Of a stretch of DNA of 29,304 bases, positions 1-8,079 are shown piece by piece (positions within the stretch are counted from its first letter, which is position 1; each line of letters opens with the position of its first letter). The notes below the pieces were generated by a model. That model saw nothing but the letters and a program-made list of their open reading frames with translations. It did not search any database and was not told the origin of the DNA. The stretch comes from an uncultured bacterium (GTDB taxonomy: Bacteria; Bacillota; Clostridia; Oscillospirales; Acutalibacteraceae): positions 1 to 29,304 of the forward strand of contig CAKXIK010000036.1 of NCBI GenBank assembly GCA_934875675.1, given 5' to 3'. Made by a program: the position numbers and the translations under genes.

Positions 1-252
1 CATCTATGCCCTGCGCTAATGTGTACCTTTATCTTTCAGAGTGTTCAGTTTGTTATTGCAATTTTCAAATATTATCGGCTTTTGGTCTTATGATGTCGCA
101 TTACTTGACTAACCATGCGGCAAAATCGCTTTTGAACTGCGGTATGGCACTAAAACATATGCTCATAAATTTAATAATATGGCGAAGAAAAATAAGTAAA
201 GCTTTTTCCGTCGCTGTTTGGATGTCAGGTTGATTTAAGGAGAAAAAAGTTT

Positions 253-822
253 GTGCCCTTGCGGCTTGAACAACCGGAATTTGCAGTGAAGCAGAAAGGT
301 ATGGTCATACAAATGCAGTTTATAAAACCAAATGCATTGTACTTTGAAGAATACTATCATGCGTGCAAAGAGTCACATGAGAACAATATTACAGAGTGGA
401 TACCGTTTGAGTTGGATCATTATGACATCTGGAAAAAACAGATTTTAAAAGTTTTGGAGAACTATGAAAAAGGTAAAGATATTCCGGATGGAATGCCAAT
501 TACTCATACGTGGTGGTGCGTAGATGACAAAAGATTTATTGGTGAAATACAAATTCGCCCGTTTTTATCCAATGAAGAAGCGCAAAAATGGGGACACATA
601 GCCTATGCAGTCAGGTTCACAGAATGGGGAAAGGGTTACGGAACAAAGCTTCTTCGGGCAGCGGTTAAAAAAATCAATGAATTAGAGGTCTCTCCCATAT
701 ATGTGGTCTGCCATAAGAATAATATCGGTTCAATCAAAGTAATTGAGAAAAACGGAGGCATGTTTCAGTTCATGTTTTTGGATGAAGAGGGGTGTGAACA
801 AAATGTTTATCGGATGGGATAG
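253..822 (+). CDS. GNAT-family N-acetyltransferase
   Basis: Predicted cytosolic acetyl-CoA-dependent N-acetyltransferase of 189 residues. The acetyl-CoA pyrophosphate-binding motif is visible as WGKGYGTKLL (residues 125-134, Q/RxxGxG/A type), preceded by the strand GHIAYAVR. It is followed by the typical HKNNIGSIKVIEKNGG helix (154-169), in which the Asn and the Gly-Gly are family hallmarks. The acceptor substrate cannot be inferred. The start is the GTG at 253, because AGGAGA at 238-243 sits 9 bases upstream; the in-frame ATG codons at 301 and 313 have no comparable ribosome binding site. It reads as a single gene convergent with the minus-strand reductase that ends at 979. The fold call is solid; a more precise function is not supported. 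Confidence 0.88.
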   Translation: MPLRLEQPEFAVKQKGMVIQMQFIKPNALYFEEYYHACKESHENNITEWIPFELDHYDIWKKQILKVLENYEKGKDIPDGMPITHTWWCVDDKRFIGEIQIRPFLSNEEAQKWGHIAYAVRFTEWGKGYGTKLLRAAVKKINELEVSPIYVVCHKNNIGSIKVIEKNGGMFQFMFLDEEGCEQNVYRMG

Positions 823-987
823 AGCAGAAAGTGCCCCGGCTTCATTGGAGAATGAGTGCAGCCTCTTTGCAAATTTGCTGAAAATATCTTTTGATTGGGT
901 GGTCAAGTGATGAGCTATGACTTGAATATTGCGTATAGGAAATATGTTCAAGATGAGAGAACCGCTTTTAATCAACCGTTATTTTGA
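803..987 (+). other. Two possible coupled micro-ORFs downstream of the acetyltransferase
   Basis: Overlapping the 3' end of the acetyltransferase in another frame, an ATG at 803 opens a 35-codon ORF ending at 910. Its TGA overlaps the ATG of a 25-codon ORF (910-987) in a TGATG junction, and GGGTGG lies about 8 bases before the second start. The second ORF runs slightly into the end of the reductase gene on the other strand. The peptides match nothing I recognise. They may be chance ORFs or the remains of one decayed gene. Only the stop/start overlap argues for translation. Confidence 0.18.
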
Positions 988-1836
988 GCGCGGCTGGGCA
1001 ATGAGTGCATTTTGGACAGCCTGCGAAAATTCAGGAAGAACGATTCCCTGTTTTTCCAGCTTATCCGGCTCCGGAGTCAAGCTTCGCGGCAAAAACGCCA
1101 TATCCGATACCAAAAGGCGAGATATCTGCTCCTCGCTTGCACCAAGTGCACGAAAAACCAGTGCGTAAGTATCGGCATCTGTTCGATGATTACGCGAGGC
1201 TACATTATAAATGCCGGGAGAAAACTTTCCTTCCAGCGCAAGCTGCACCACACGAGCGGTGTCCCAGCACCAGGTGAGATACCGCCGGGAACATGCTCCG
1301 GCATTTACCGCTGTGTTGGTTTCGATTGCGTGCTTTGCAACGGCGAGGATTCCGGTTGATTTGGAAAAGCCAGGTTCATTGGGTGCAGAAAACTGCCATG
1401 TAATGCGCAATGCATAAGAATTGGAAAGTTTTTGAACGGCTTCTTCGCCGAGCACTTTTGTTTCTCCGTAATAATTTTGAGGGTCGCACGGGGTTTCTTC
1501 TGTCAGTGGGCAGCAAAGCATCGGATTATACACCTGATCGGAGCTGATAAATACAAAGGGTCGATTACCTGCGAGAGAACAGAGCTGTTTTGTTGCTTTC
1601 ACATTGACTGAAAAAGCACGTTCATGATCCCGTTCGCATTCTCCAATATCGGCAATGGCAGCCACATGGGCAACTGCATCCGGATTCTCCTGTGCAAACA
1701 GCTCCGCCACCTGCCGTTCGTTTGTCCAGTCACACTGTGCATGTGACGGTGCAATTACGGTATGTCCGCTGCAGCGAAGCTGCTCGGCACACCGGCTGCC
1801 CAAAAAACCACCCGCCCCAGTAACTAATATCTTCAC
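979..1836 (-). CDS. NAD(P)-dependent epimerase/reductase, RmlD-like extended SDR
   Basis: A 285-residue extended short-chain dehydrogenase/reductase. The N-terminal Rossmann motif GAGGFLG (residues 7-13) binds NAD(P). The active site shows ISSDQVY (97-103) and YxxxK within NYYGETK (Tyr123, Lys127). Overall it resembles the RmlD substrate-binding family (dTDP-4-dehydrorhamnose reductase), a nucleotide-sugar type reaction in the cytosol. No rhamnose-pathway gene adjoins it, so the exact substrate is open and I give no symbol. The start is a GTG, with GGGAGG 8 bases upstream on the minus strand. It is monocistronic as far as the window shows, between the acetyltransferase and the hsp20 terminator. 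Confidence 0.87.
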   Translation of the reverse strand: MKILVTGAGGFLGSRCAEQLRCSGHTVIAPSHAQCDWTNERQVAELFAQENPDAVAHVAAIADIGECERDHERAFSVNVKATKQLCSLAGNRPFVFISSDQVYNPMLCCPLTEETPCDPQNYYGETKVLGEEAVQKLSNSYALRITWQFSAPNEPGFSKSTGILAVAKHAIETNTAVNAGACSRRYLTWCWDTARVVQLALEGKFSPGIYNVASRNHRTDADTYALVFRALGASEEQISRLLVSDMAFLPRSLTPEPDKLEKQGIVLPEFSQAVQNALIAQPRSK

Positions 1837-1973
1837 CTGATAATCCTCCCTTATACTGCTTTCGAATTGGTATCAATCGGCCACGACAAGATTTTGCGAC
1901 TGCATTACAACTGAAAACGATAGAATCATTTTTAATTTTATCATACCTTGCACCGGATGCTTTGTCAACGCGA

Positions 1974-2014
1974 AAAGCCCCCGAAGGAGCCAAATGGATT
2001 CCTTCAGGGGCTTG
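1974..2014 (-). terminator. Rho-independent terminator of hsp20
   Basis: Read on the minus strand, AGCCCCTGAAGGA pairs with TCCTTCGGGGGCT around a short loop and is followed by TTTTCG. It lies about 30 bases after the hsp20 stop codon, so it ends that transcript before the reductase gene. Confidence 0.8.
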
Positions 2015-2043
2015 CGGATTATTCTGCAGAACTCAATTTTTTG

Positions 2044-2457
2044 TTATTCCAGTTCCAAACGGCGCGATGCAGATTCCGGTTCATTCTGTTTTGGCAAAGT
2101 CAAGGTCAGAACGCCGTCCTTGTATGCACCGGAAATCTTTTTGGAATCTACACCGGTCAGATCGAAACTGCGGCGGAACGAACCGTAGGAACGTTCCCGA
2201 CGGACATAGCCGTTTTTGCCTTTTTCCTCGGTCTGGCTATCGCGCTGCGCCGTGACAGTGAGTGCACCGTCGCCGATATCCACCTTGATATCTTCCTTAT
2301 TGAATCCCGGCAGATCGGCTTCCAGTGTGTAATGATCGCCGTCATCGCGGATATCGGTCTTAAATTCGGCAAGATTCATATTGCCAAAGAATTTATCAAA
2401 ATCATGGAACGGGTTATAAAGCTCATTGTGAGAAGCAAACGGTAACAATTCAAACAT
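2044..2457 (-). CDS. hsp20: Hsp20/alpha-crystallin small heat shock protein
   Basis: A cytosolic ATP-independent holdase of 137 residues. The alpha-crystallin domain covers roughly residues 30-130, with the conserved LEADLPGFNKEDI segment, the GxLTVTA strand and the family signature GVLTLTLPK near the C-terminus. The usual small heat shock protein length is about 140-160, so it is complete. I chose the ATG at 2457 (MFELLPF) because GGAGG lies 7 bases upstream; the longer frame would place this ribosome binding site inside the coding sequence. The leader is long, about 150 bases. A CIRCE operator overlaps a sigma-A-like promoter at 2619-2655, which points to repression by HrcA and induction by heat or unfolded protein. 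Confidence 0.95.
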   Translation of the reverse strand: MFELLPFASHNELYNPFHDFDKFFGNMNLAEFKTDIRDDGDHYTLEADLPGFNKEDIKVDIGDGALTVTAQRDSQTEEKGKNGYVRRERSYGSFRRSFDLTGVDSKKISGAYKDGVLTLTLPKQNEPESASRRLELE

Positions 2458-2618
2458 ATTAATTCCTCCATTCAAAATTGTGTCCGCATTTTTTGGCTAA
2501 CGGTTAGAGCCGCTGAAAGATGTTCATTGGAATCAACCTCTCTTTGCTGTTCTTGTTTCTTTCAACGATTTTATTTTACTGCCGGATTATGAAAAAAGAT
2601 TGCATGATATTTTATCAA

Positions 2619-2648
2619 ATTGTAAACATTAGCACTCTAATGCATCAA
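2619..2648 (-). promoter_or_regulatory. Predicted sigma-A promoter of hsp20
   Basis: On the minus strand, a -35 TTGATG (2643-2648) and a -10 TACAAT (2619-2624) are separated by 18 bases. The CIRCE operator lies across the -35 and the spacer, the usual arrangement for HrcA repression. The implied leader is about 150 bases. Confidence 0.6.
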
Positions 2649-2655
2649 GTGCTAA
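2629..2655. promoter_or_regulatory. CIRCE operator (HrcA binding site)
   Basis: TTAGCACTC, nine bases, AAGTGCTAA. This matches the CIRCE consensus TTAGCACTC-N9-GAGTGCTAA at all positions but one (A for G at the first base of the right arm). It sits over the predicted hsp20 promoter. CIRCE is the known operator of the HrcA repressor for groESL and dnaK in Firmicutes. Confidence 0.9.
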
Positions 2656-2720
2656 TATTTTTAAATTTATGTACTTGAACCCGCATGAATCCTGAATTGT
2701 TCAGTTGTGACTGATTTTAA

Positions 2721-2750
2721 AAATAAAAAAGAGGACGCCGAAGCGTCCTC
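2721..2750 (-). terminator. Rho-independent terminator of the HEAT-repeat gene
   Basis: A perfect hairpin, GAGGACGC-TTCG-GCGTCCTC on the minus strand, with a stable UUCG tetraloop and a following run TTTTTTATTTT. It lies about 20 bases past the stop of the gene ending at 2772. Confidence 0.9.
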
Positions 2751-2771
2751 CTCAAATTCAAGTAAAAAGAA

Positions 2772-3107
2772 TCAGTCTTTCTTATTTGTAAGCAGAGCCA
2801 TGGATTCTTTGCAGGCTGCTTTCATCGTGTCGCTGCTGCCCTCATGATTCATCATGTAACGCAGATGCTCCATTGCATTTTTGCTGCCCATTGCACCAAG
2901 AGCTTTGGCAGATGCAACGCGAACGGAATCATCCGGATCACGCAGAAGGTTAATCAAAGCGTTATAGCCGTCATCACCTTTGGTTTTGCCAATGGCAGTA
3001 GCTGCAGCTGCGCGAACTTCGGCGTCTTTGTTGGTGCAAAAGCCCAACAGCTTGGCCTGCTTGCCCTTTTCACCCAAAGCAGCGATTTTTTCGATTTTGT
3101 TTCCCAT
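2772..3107 (-). CDS. Small HEAT-repeat protein
   Basis: A 111-residue, soluble, all-helical protein. HEAT/PBS-lyase type repeats are readable around residues 28-42 (DAEVRAAAATAIGKTKG) and 58-76 (DPDDSVRVASAKALGAMGS), each with the conserved Asp, Val-Arg and Ala-Ala-Leu-Gly positions. Such repeats usually make protein-protein contacts; no catalytic residue is visible and no partner is implied by context. GAGGTAAGGT precedes the ATG at 3107. It is a single-gene unit with its own terminator. The function is unknown beyond the fold. Confidence 0.82.
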   Translation of the reverse strand: MGNKIEKIAALGEKGKQAKLLGFCTNKDAEVRAAAATAIGKTKGDDGYNALINLLRDPDDSVRVASAKALGAMGSKNAMEHLRYMMNHEGSSDTMKAACKESMALLTNKKD

Positions 3108-3400
3108 GATACCTTACCTCGATTTAATAATATTTTGACCGCCTGGCAGTAAAAAGCGCACTGCCCCAAGTGGACCAATTGCAATAAGTAAACGGAAGTA
3201 TTGTCCTAATTAATAGGGTTAATGTTCAATATGATAAACATTTTATATGACTGCTATATGGCTTAATTATGAACAAATTAAAAATAAGCACGAAAATGCA
3301 ACAAAAAAATACTATACCTGACAAAAAATTCATTCTTTCTCATGTGGATTTTAGTTCTCCGCTTTTTTGTCTATGGCACAATAGAAAATTTGATTTATTC
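3108..3400. other. Intergenic region between divergent genes
   Basis: AT-rich spacer between the divergent HEAT-repeat and DUF2752 genes. I see no ORF with a ribosome binding site. A short inverted repeat GGCAGT/ACTGCC lies around 3143-3165 just upstream of the HEAT-repeat gene; it is too short to assign. The promoter for the plus-strand genes begins at 3401. Confidence 0.5.
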
Positions 3401-3429
3401 TTGACCACAACGTAATTATGCCGTATGAT
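3401..3429 (+). promoter_or_regulatory. Predicted sigma-A promoter for the DUF2752-DUF4234 unit
   Basis: TTGACC (3401-3406), a 17-base spacer, then TATGAT (3424-3429). Five of six bases match consensus in each box. The gene starts about 60 bases downstream. Confidence 0.7.
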
Positions 3430-3490
3430 AGAAATAATCAATATGCAGTTTTGATCTTAATGCCTTTGGGGCAAAAAAGGAAGATTTTAC

Positions 3491-3893
3491 ATGGCGTCGC
3501 TTTCTCCGTCTTCTAAGCGAAAGCATCTGATAGAATTTGTTTTCACCTTGGTTGGTATTGGCCTGTTGGCAGCGGTTTACCTTCGCTTTGGCTGCCCGTT
3601 CCGGCTTGTTTTCGGGGTGTCATGTCCCGGGTGCGGCATGACGCGCGCGTTGAGAGCGTTACTTTGCCTCGATTTTCGTTGCGCGTGGCAGTATCACCCG
3701 CTTGTTGCCGGTACTGGGAGTTTGGTTTTTGTTTGCGCTGCAGGGTAAACGATTGCCCGCAAAACCCGAACGTGTATTGATTCTGATTACCGTTATATTG
3801 TTTTTCGCTGTTTATATTTTTCGGTTTGTTCAAAATGACCCTGTGGTAAAACCGGACTTTTCCAGTTCCGTTTTGCATAATATTTTATCCTGA
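3491..3893 (+). pseudogene. DUF2752 family membrane protein, broken by a one-base frameshift
   Basis: The first frame (3491-3748) encodes a hydrophobic helix (about residues 13-31) and the DUF2752 hallmark SCPGCGMTRA (44-53), then WQYHPL. It then leaves the family pattern and stops at 3748. The second frame, open from 3702 to 3893, begins with LPVLGVWFLFALQGK, which is what should follow HPL, and carries the remaining helices to the C-terminus. The frames join if one base is removed near 3698-3702 (around CCGCTTGTTGCC). Joined, the product is about 133 residues, a normal size for DUF2752. AGGAAG lies 7 bases before the ATG. The role is unknown; the family often sits beside other small membrane proteins, as here. 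It could be a true mutation or a consensus error. Confidence 0.8.
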
Positions 3894-3907
3894 TGGAGGG
3901 GAACGTT

Positions 3908-4318
3908 ATGATTAAAGAAAGAAGTTTCTGGATGTATTTCCTGCTCAGCATCGTAACCTGTGGTATTTATGGTATCGTATTCTTTTACGGCTGGACGGAA
4001 GAAAACAATCAGGTTTGTGCCGGGGACGGCAAAGACAGTTACAATTACATCATCGTCCTGTTGTTAAGCTTTATCACCTGCGGTATTTACTTTTACATCT
4101 GGGTGTATCAGCGTGCACAGCGTTTGCAGGACAATGCACCGCGTTACGGCTTGCAAATCAGCGACACCGGCAGCAATGTTTTGCTGTTCACCATCCTGGG
4201 TTCTTTTATTGGAATCGGCCCGCTGATCGGCCAGTATTTCCTGATTAAAAATCAGAATATCCTTGCCGCTGCATACAATAACTATAACTTTGGCACGCCC
4301 GGCATGCCGCAGCAGTAA
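3908..4318 (+). CDS. DUF4234 domain membrane protein
   Basis: A 136-residue inner-membrane protein with about three hydrophobic segments (roughly residues 7-27, 46-66 and 90-112). The segment LSIVTCGIYGIVFFYGW recurs as LSFITCGIYFYIWVY, an internal duplication typical of DUF4234. The start is the ATG at 3908, because GGAGGGG (3895-3901) lies 6 bases upstream and directly follows the DUF2752 stop at 3893; the upstream ATG at 3893 overlaps that ribosome binding site. It is co-transcribed with the DUF2752 gene and ends at a strong terminator. The function of the family is unknown. Confidence 0.88.
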   Translation: MIKERSFWMYFLLSIVTCGIYGIVFFYGWTEENNQVCAGDGKDSYNYIIVLLLSFITCGIYFYIWVYQRAQRLQDNAPRYGLQISDTGSNVLLFTILGSFIGIGPLIGQYFLIKNQNILAAAYNNYNFGTPGMPQQ

Positions 4319-4339
4319 TCGGCCATTCATCAAGCAAGA

Positions 4340-4370
4340 GACGGGATTCGCACAGAATCCCGCCTTTTTT
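4340..4370 (+). terminator. Rho-independent terminator after DUF4234
   Basis: GACGGGATTC pairs with GAATCCCGCC around CACA and is followed by TTTTTT. Outer arms AAGCAAG and CTTGCTT extend the possible stem beyond the T run. Confidence 0.88.
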
Positions 4371-4434
4371 CTTGCTTGACAGATTCCCGGTCAAACAGTA
4401 TCATGAAAGAAAGTATGAAAGCAGGAGGCGCACG

Positions 4435-4932
4435 ATGCCGATTCAATTCTGGATTTTTTTGATTCCGGCAGCAATTTTGCTGATTTGTGGAATTTACACC
4501 CTGCATCGCCGCCGCCGGTGGCCAAGCTTTTCGGTTGGCCTGATTGCTTGTGATGCGTTTTTTTTGTTCTGTATGATGATTGTCAATATGCAAATCAGTG
4601 CGTTTTCACAGCTGCAGGATCTTGCAATGGATTCATTGATTGATCCGCTTTCGTTCAAGCGAATTACCGCAGCCATTGTGCATGGACCCGTTAATATCCA
4701 AAACTGCACGGAAGCTTACACCTGGCTGCAGGTATTGACCGTTATTTTCTTAATTGCTACGGTGGTTTCCATGGTTTTGGAATGTTACCGAATTTTTTCG
4801 GCACCTCCCGAGCTGCTGAAGGCGCAAAAAAAGCTTTCGGAGCAGGAAGAACGCCTGCGTCACCGGTCTGTGCGGCCGCTGCGCACTAAAGAAAGGAAGC
4901 CGGATTCTCATGAGCGCAAAAACAAATTGTGA
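4435..4932 (+). CDS. Small three-helix membrane protein, unrecognised
   Basis: A 165-residue protein I do not recognise. It has hydrophobic segments at about residues 5-22, 33-51 and 98-117, an Arg-rich turn after the first (HRRRRWP, 24-30), and a basic, coiled-coil-prone tail from about 124 (LLKAQKKLSEQEERLRH) that should be cytoplasmic. The start is the ATG at 4435, with AGGAGG 8 bases upstream; the frame is open further upstream, but that stretch overlaps the previous terminator. Its last 23 bases overlap the start of the next gene, which suggests translational coupling. No function can be offered. Confidence 0.75.
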   Translation: MPIQFWIFLIPAAILLICGIYTLHRRRRWPSFSVGLIACDAFFLFCMMIVNMQISAFSQLQDLAMDSLIDPLSFKRITAAIVHGPVNIQNCTEAYTWLQVLTVIFLIATVVSMVLECYRIFSAPPELLKAQKKLSEQEERLRHRSVRPLRTKERKPDSHERKNKL

Positions 4933-5092
4933 TTATTGTATCCATTATATTTATGACGAGGAAACAGAATGTTACGAATGCGCCGTTTCGCTCGATGAAG
5001 ATGAAATGTCCCGCTTTTTGTCGCATTCATGCCGGGAATGCCCTTATTTTCAGTTTGATAATGAATATAAACTTGTGCAAAAGCAGAACTGA
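4910..5092 (+). CDS. Cys-rich small protein, DUF6472-like
   Basis: A 60-residue soluble protein with five cysteine positions in the pattern CDYC, ECYEC, CREC (the last Cys just before PYF) and an acidic centre DEDEMSRFLS. This matches my recollection of the DUF6472 family of Clostridia. The paired cysteines suggest a zinc knuckle or similar metal site, which is inference. It overlaps the preceding membrane-protein gene by 23 bases, and AAAGGAAG lies about 11 bases before its ATG. A weak hairpin (CCGCCGG/CCGGCGG, 5095-5118) follows. The function is unknown. Confidence 0.82.
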   Translation: MSAKTNCDYCIHYIYDEETECYECAVSLDEDEMSRFLSHSCRECPYFQFDNEYKLVQKQN

Positions 5093-5157
5093 TTCCGCCG
5101 GATGATTGTTCCCGGCGGTTCTGTGCTTTTCATTTTCAGGAAAGGATGCGATTTTGA

Positions 5158-6078
5158 ATGAAACAACTTTCTCTTGGAGGTACCACGGTAAAAATTCCCC
5201 AGATCGCACTGGGATGTATGCGCATTTCCTCTTTGGAGCTTTCTGCAGCGGAACGTTTAATCGAGACCGCACTGGAATGCGGAATCAATTTCTTTGACCA
5301 TGCGGATATTTACGGAAAGGGAGAAAGCGAACGAATCTTTTCCCGCGCAGCCCACCTGACTGCAAATCGCCGCGAACAGGTGATTCTGCAGTCCAAATGT
5401 GCCATTCATGACGGGCTTTATGATTTTTCGCGTGATTATATCCTCAAATCAGCAGACGGAATTTTGCAGCGTCTGCAGACAGACTATCTGGATGTGCTGC
5501 TGCTTCATCGGCCGGATACGTTGATGGAACCGGAGGAAGTTGCCGAAGCCTTTGACCGTTTGCAGCAAAGCGGAAAGGTACGTTATTTTGGCGTCAGTAA
5601 TCATAATCCGATGCAGATTGCACTGCTGAACAAATACTGCAATGGTCGTGTGCTGGTTAACCAGCTGCAGCTGAGCGTCACCGAATGCGGCATGATTGAT
5701 GCAGGACTCAATGTGAACATGCATAAGGATGATGGAATTAACCGTGACGGCTCGGTTCTGGAATACTGCCGTCTGAATGATATCACCATTCAGGCGTGGA
5801 GTCCGTTCCAATATGGATTCTTTGAAGGTGTGTTTGTGGGCAACAATGAAAAATTCCCGAAGCTCAATGAGGTGCTTTCCCGCATTGCCGGCGAACATGG
5901 TGTGACTCCTACCGCTATTGCGGCGGCATGGATTTGCCGTCATCCGGCCGGCATCCAGCTGATTGCGGGTACAACCAACCCGATTCGTCTGCGTGAAATT
6001 CATGCCGGTGCCGGGGTGGAGCTCACACGTGCCGAATGGTATGAAATTTACCGTGCCGGCGGAAAAACATTGCCGTAA
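5158..6078 (+). CDS. Aldo/keto reductase (YdhF-like)
   Basis: A 306-residue NADPH-dependent aldo/keto reductase with a TIM-barrel fold, cytosolic. The catalytic tetrad is visible: Asp47 in FFDHADIYG, Tyr52, Lys80 in ILQSKC and His117 in LLLHRPD. The strand GKVRYFGVSNHNP and the cofactor-binding end LIAGTTNPIRLREI (NADPH phosphate grip) are also family hallmarks. The insertion with NMHKDDGINRDGSVLEYC is typical of the YdhF subgroup. The natural substrate is unknown. GGAAAGGATG lies upstream of the ATG. It is monocistronic, with a strong terminator after it. Confidence 0.94.
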   Translation: MKQLSLGGTTVKIPQIALGCMRISSLELSAAERLIETALECGINFFDHADIYGKGESERIFSRAAHLTANRREQVILQSKCAIHDGLYDFSRDYILKSADGILQRLQTDYLDVLLLHRPDTLMEPEEVAEAFDRLQQSGKVRYFGVSNHNPMQIALLNKYCNGRVLVNQLQLSVTECGMIDAGLNVNMHKDDGINRDGSVLEYCRLNDITIQAWSPFQYGFFEGVFVGNNEKFPKLNEVLSRIAGEHGVTPTAIAAAWICRHPAGIQLIAGTTNPIRLREIHAGAGVELTRAEWYEIYRAGGKTLP

Positions 6079-6122
6079 CATCGTTTTGTTGTCCGGAAAA
6101 ATACGGATCGCAAATTCTTATA

Positions 6123-6173
6123 AAAGCAACAGCCGCTCTTCTGCTTGTAATTGCAGAAAAGCGGCTGTTGCTT
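6123..6173 (+). terminator. Hairpin terminator of the aldo/keto reductase gene
   Basis: AAGCAACAGCCGCT pairs with AGCGGCTGTTGCTT, with an inner TTCTGC/GCAGAA, followed by TTTGTG. It lies between convergent genes and may act on both strands. Confidence 0.78.
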
Positions 6174-6224
6174 TGTGTCGGTGGGGCTATTGGAGAAGTT
6201 CATGGAGACTCTTAACCGGCAGAA

Positions 6225-7922
6225 TTATTTCTTCTTAGCCTTAAAAATAAGGATGCAAACGACAGCGGAGGCAGCAAGAACCGCAGCTCCGATACCAATC
6301 CACAGCCATGGAGAAGGGGTGCTTGAGGTAGCATTCTGGCTGTTTGCGCCGGTGCTTTGCGCTGCAGAAGTGGTTTGATCCGCAGTCGGAGTTGTAACCG
6401 TCAGTTCTGCAGAATAACTTTTGCCTGCATTAGAAATTACCGTGATGATGAGGTGATGTTCATCGCCGGGATTGGACTGGCGGAACATGACCTTGGGATC
6501 AATTATAATTCCGCTTTTGCTGACGCGGAAGTCGTAAAGAAAACTGTTATTCGCAGTGGTGGTTTTGGTGGGATCGGCCTGTGTCGCAGCGGTCTGATCT
6601 GCAAGCCGGGCAACAATGGTGCCGCCGTTTGCCCCGGTAATTTTATTTTTCAGGAAGCCTTCCGTCAAATCAACTGCCTGACCGTTAAGGAAAAGCTGAT
6701 AAGTATTTTCCGCACCGTCCACCGGTTTCAGTTCTGCCTTTTCCGTGGCGGGAGAAGCGGTTCCGGCATTCTGCTCTTTTTCATGAATAATGTAAACCAC
6801 ACGGTTGTTCCATGCAGCATCCAGTTGATCTGCACGATAACGGCGCAGCGCATCCTGGTCGTTATCAGCAGCAGAATCACTGACGTAAAAATATTCCACA
6901 CCGTCAATGGTCTCATAGCCGCGAACGGTAATCAAGTGACCGGTGGAGGCAATCGGAGCATTCTCCACATAGGGCATACTGCCGCCATCAACCGGCATAT
7001 AATGGACATCAATGCCCACCGAGTAGCCTTTGGCAAGCTCTTGACGGATGATGTCCAGATTGCCGAATTGGATATAGCAGTCATAGCCAAAGGAGCCGGC
7101 AGTTGCCAATGCAAAAGCCCAGTTGCCAAAACCCTGATAGTTAAAATCGTATGTTGTCAAAGCAGTCTGCTCGGGCAAGAGGTCTTCTCCGCGGTCATTG
7201 AGCAGCGCTGTAATTGTGGTCGGGTTGCAGATGGAAGAGCGAATGTCCGGATCACGTACCATCTGGGAATAGGCCGGGGTGCTCAAAATAACTTTTTCGG
7301 GCAGGACAACCGATTCCTCTTCATAGACAGGGGTAATCTCCTTGCCGTCCAGATTGTTCCGAATTGTGGCACAAAGCTGGCGCAGAACGGGAGTGGAATC
7401 GGCGTTTTCACTGTGCAGCACAACACGCAGCTGAAATTGATCCATGGTTGCCGTGTCGTCACGAGGGGTAAACACGTCGGTATCAACGTAAGCGAGGGTA
7501 TCTCGTGCGGTTTCGCTGGTTCCGCAGCCGCGGACAATGGTGGTTCCCCATACTCCCCAGCTCAGCCAGTTGGTCCAGGTATCTGTTCCGCTGAAATGCG
7601 CGCGGGCAGTTACTTCAATGGTTGTTCCCTCGGGAGTATCTGCATTCCAGGAGGCAACCATGCGTGTGAATTGGGCGGCAGAATAAATTCCGGTGGTCAG
7701 TTCGCCGTCTTTGCTGCTGTCGGTCAGTTTTACAGCACCATCGCCAATATGGTCGTCTACAGTCAGGTTTTCCAGCTGCACAGAGGAAAAATCGGCTGCG
7801 CTGGTGATACGCACCAAATTTCCATCCACTTTTGTTTGTGCAGGTTCGGCAATAACAGCGGGAATCATTGCGGCCAGCAGTCCGGTTGCCGCCAGCACTG
7901 CAATCCATTTTCTCCATTTCAT
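6225..7922 (-). CDS. Secreted membrane-anchored C39-like cysteine protease
   Basis: A 565-residue surface protein. A signal peptide occupies residues 1-25 (cleavage near AVIA-EP). A beta-rich region follows (about 30-190), then a papain-like C39-family domain (about 212-380). In that domain Gln220 in AYSQ (oxyanion hole), Cys232 in SSICNPTTI, His329 in TGHLITVRGY and Asp349 in YVSDSA form the expected active site. A second beta-sandwich-like domain runs to about 512, then a Ser/Thr linker, a transmembrane helix (539-560) and the tail KAKKK. There is no sorting motif, so it is anchored by the helix. The substrate is unknown; processing of surface or exported peptides is inferred. The ATG at 7922 has AAAGGA about 12 bases upstream. 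Confidence 0.87.
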   Translation of the reverse strand: MKWRKWIAVLAATGLLAAMIPAVIAEPAQTKVDGNLVRITSAADFSSVQLENLTVDDHIGDGAVKLTDSSKDGELTTGIYSAAQFTRMVASWNADTPEGTTIEVTARAHFSGTDTWTNWLSWGVWGTTIVRGCGTSETARDTLAYVDTDVFTPRDDTATMDQFQLRVVLHSENADSTPVLRQLCATIRNNLDGKEITPVYEEESVVLPEKVILSTPAYSQMVRDPDIRSSICNPTTITALLNDRGEDLLPEQTALTTYDFNYQGFGNWAFALATAGSFGYDCYIQFGNLDIIRQELAKGYSVGIDVHYMPVDGGSMPYVENAPIASTGHLITVRGYETIDGVEYFYVSDSAADNDQDALRRYRADQLDAAWNNRVVYIIHEKEQNAGTASPATEKAELKPVDGAENTYQLFLNGQAVDLTEGFLKNKITGANGGTIVARLADQTAATQADPTKTTTANNSFLYDFRVSKSGIIIDPKVMFRQSNPGDEHHLIITVISNAGKSYSAELTVTTPTADQTTSAAQSTGANSQNATSSTPSPWLWIGIGAAVLAASAVVCILIFKAKKK

Positions 7923-8079
7923 ATGTATCAGTGTCCTTTCGTGTTGAGTTCACTCTGACTTAATTTTATCATACTTTCCGTTCAGTTTCTCATCCTTTTT
8001 TTCTATATTTTTAACCGGTTTTTATAAAAATTTGGAAAGCAATGCAATAAACGCAGTCCGTGATATCAGGACGACGCAT

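Noticed and set aside
6..233. A 75-codon ORF at the window start
   Set aside because: No ribosome binding site, no domain, irregular composition. I see nothing supportable in 1-237.
3690..3710. Programmed +1 frameshifting in the DUF2752 gene
   Set aside because: There is no in-frame stop or rare codon at the shift point and no Shine-Dalgarno-like stimulator, as found in prfB. A simple one-base insertion explains it better.
6357..7958. A 533-codon plus-strand ORF
   Set aside because: It lies opposite the C39-like protease gene, which has a signal peptide, catalytic residues and an anchor helix. The plus-strand product is Cys- and Ile-rich with no domain, as expected of an antisense shadow.
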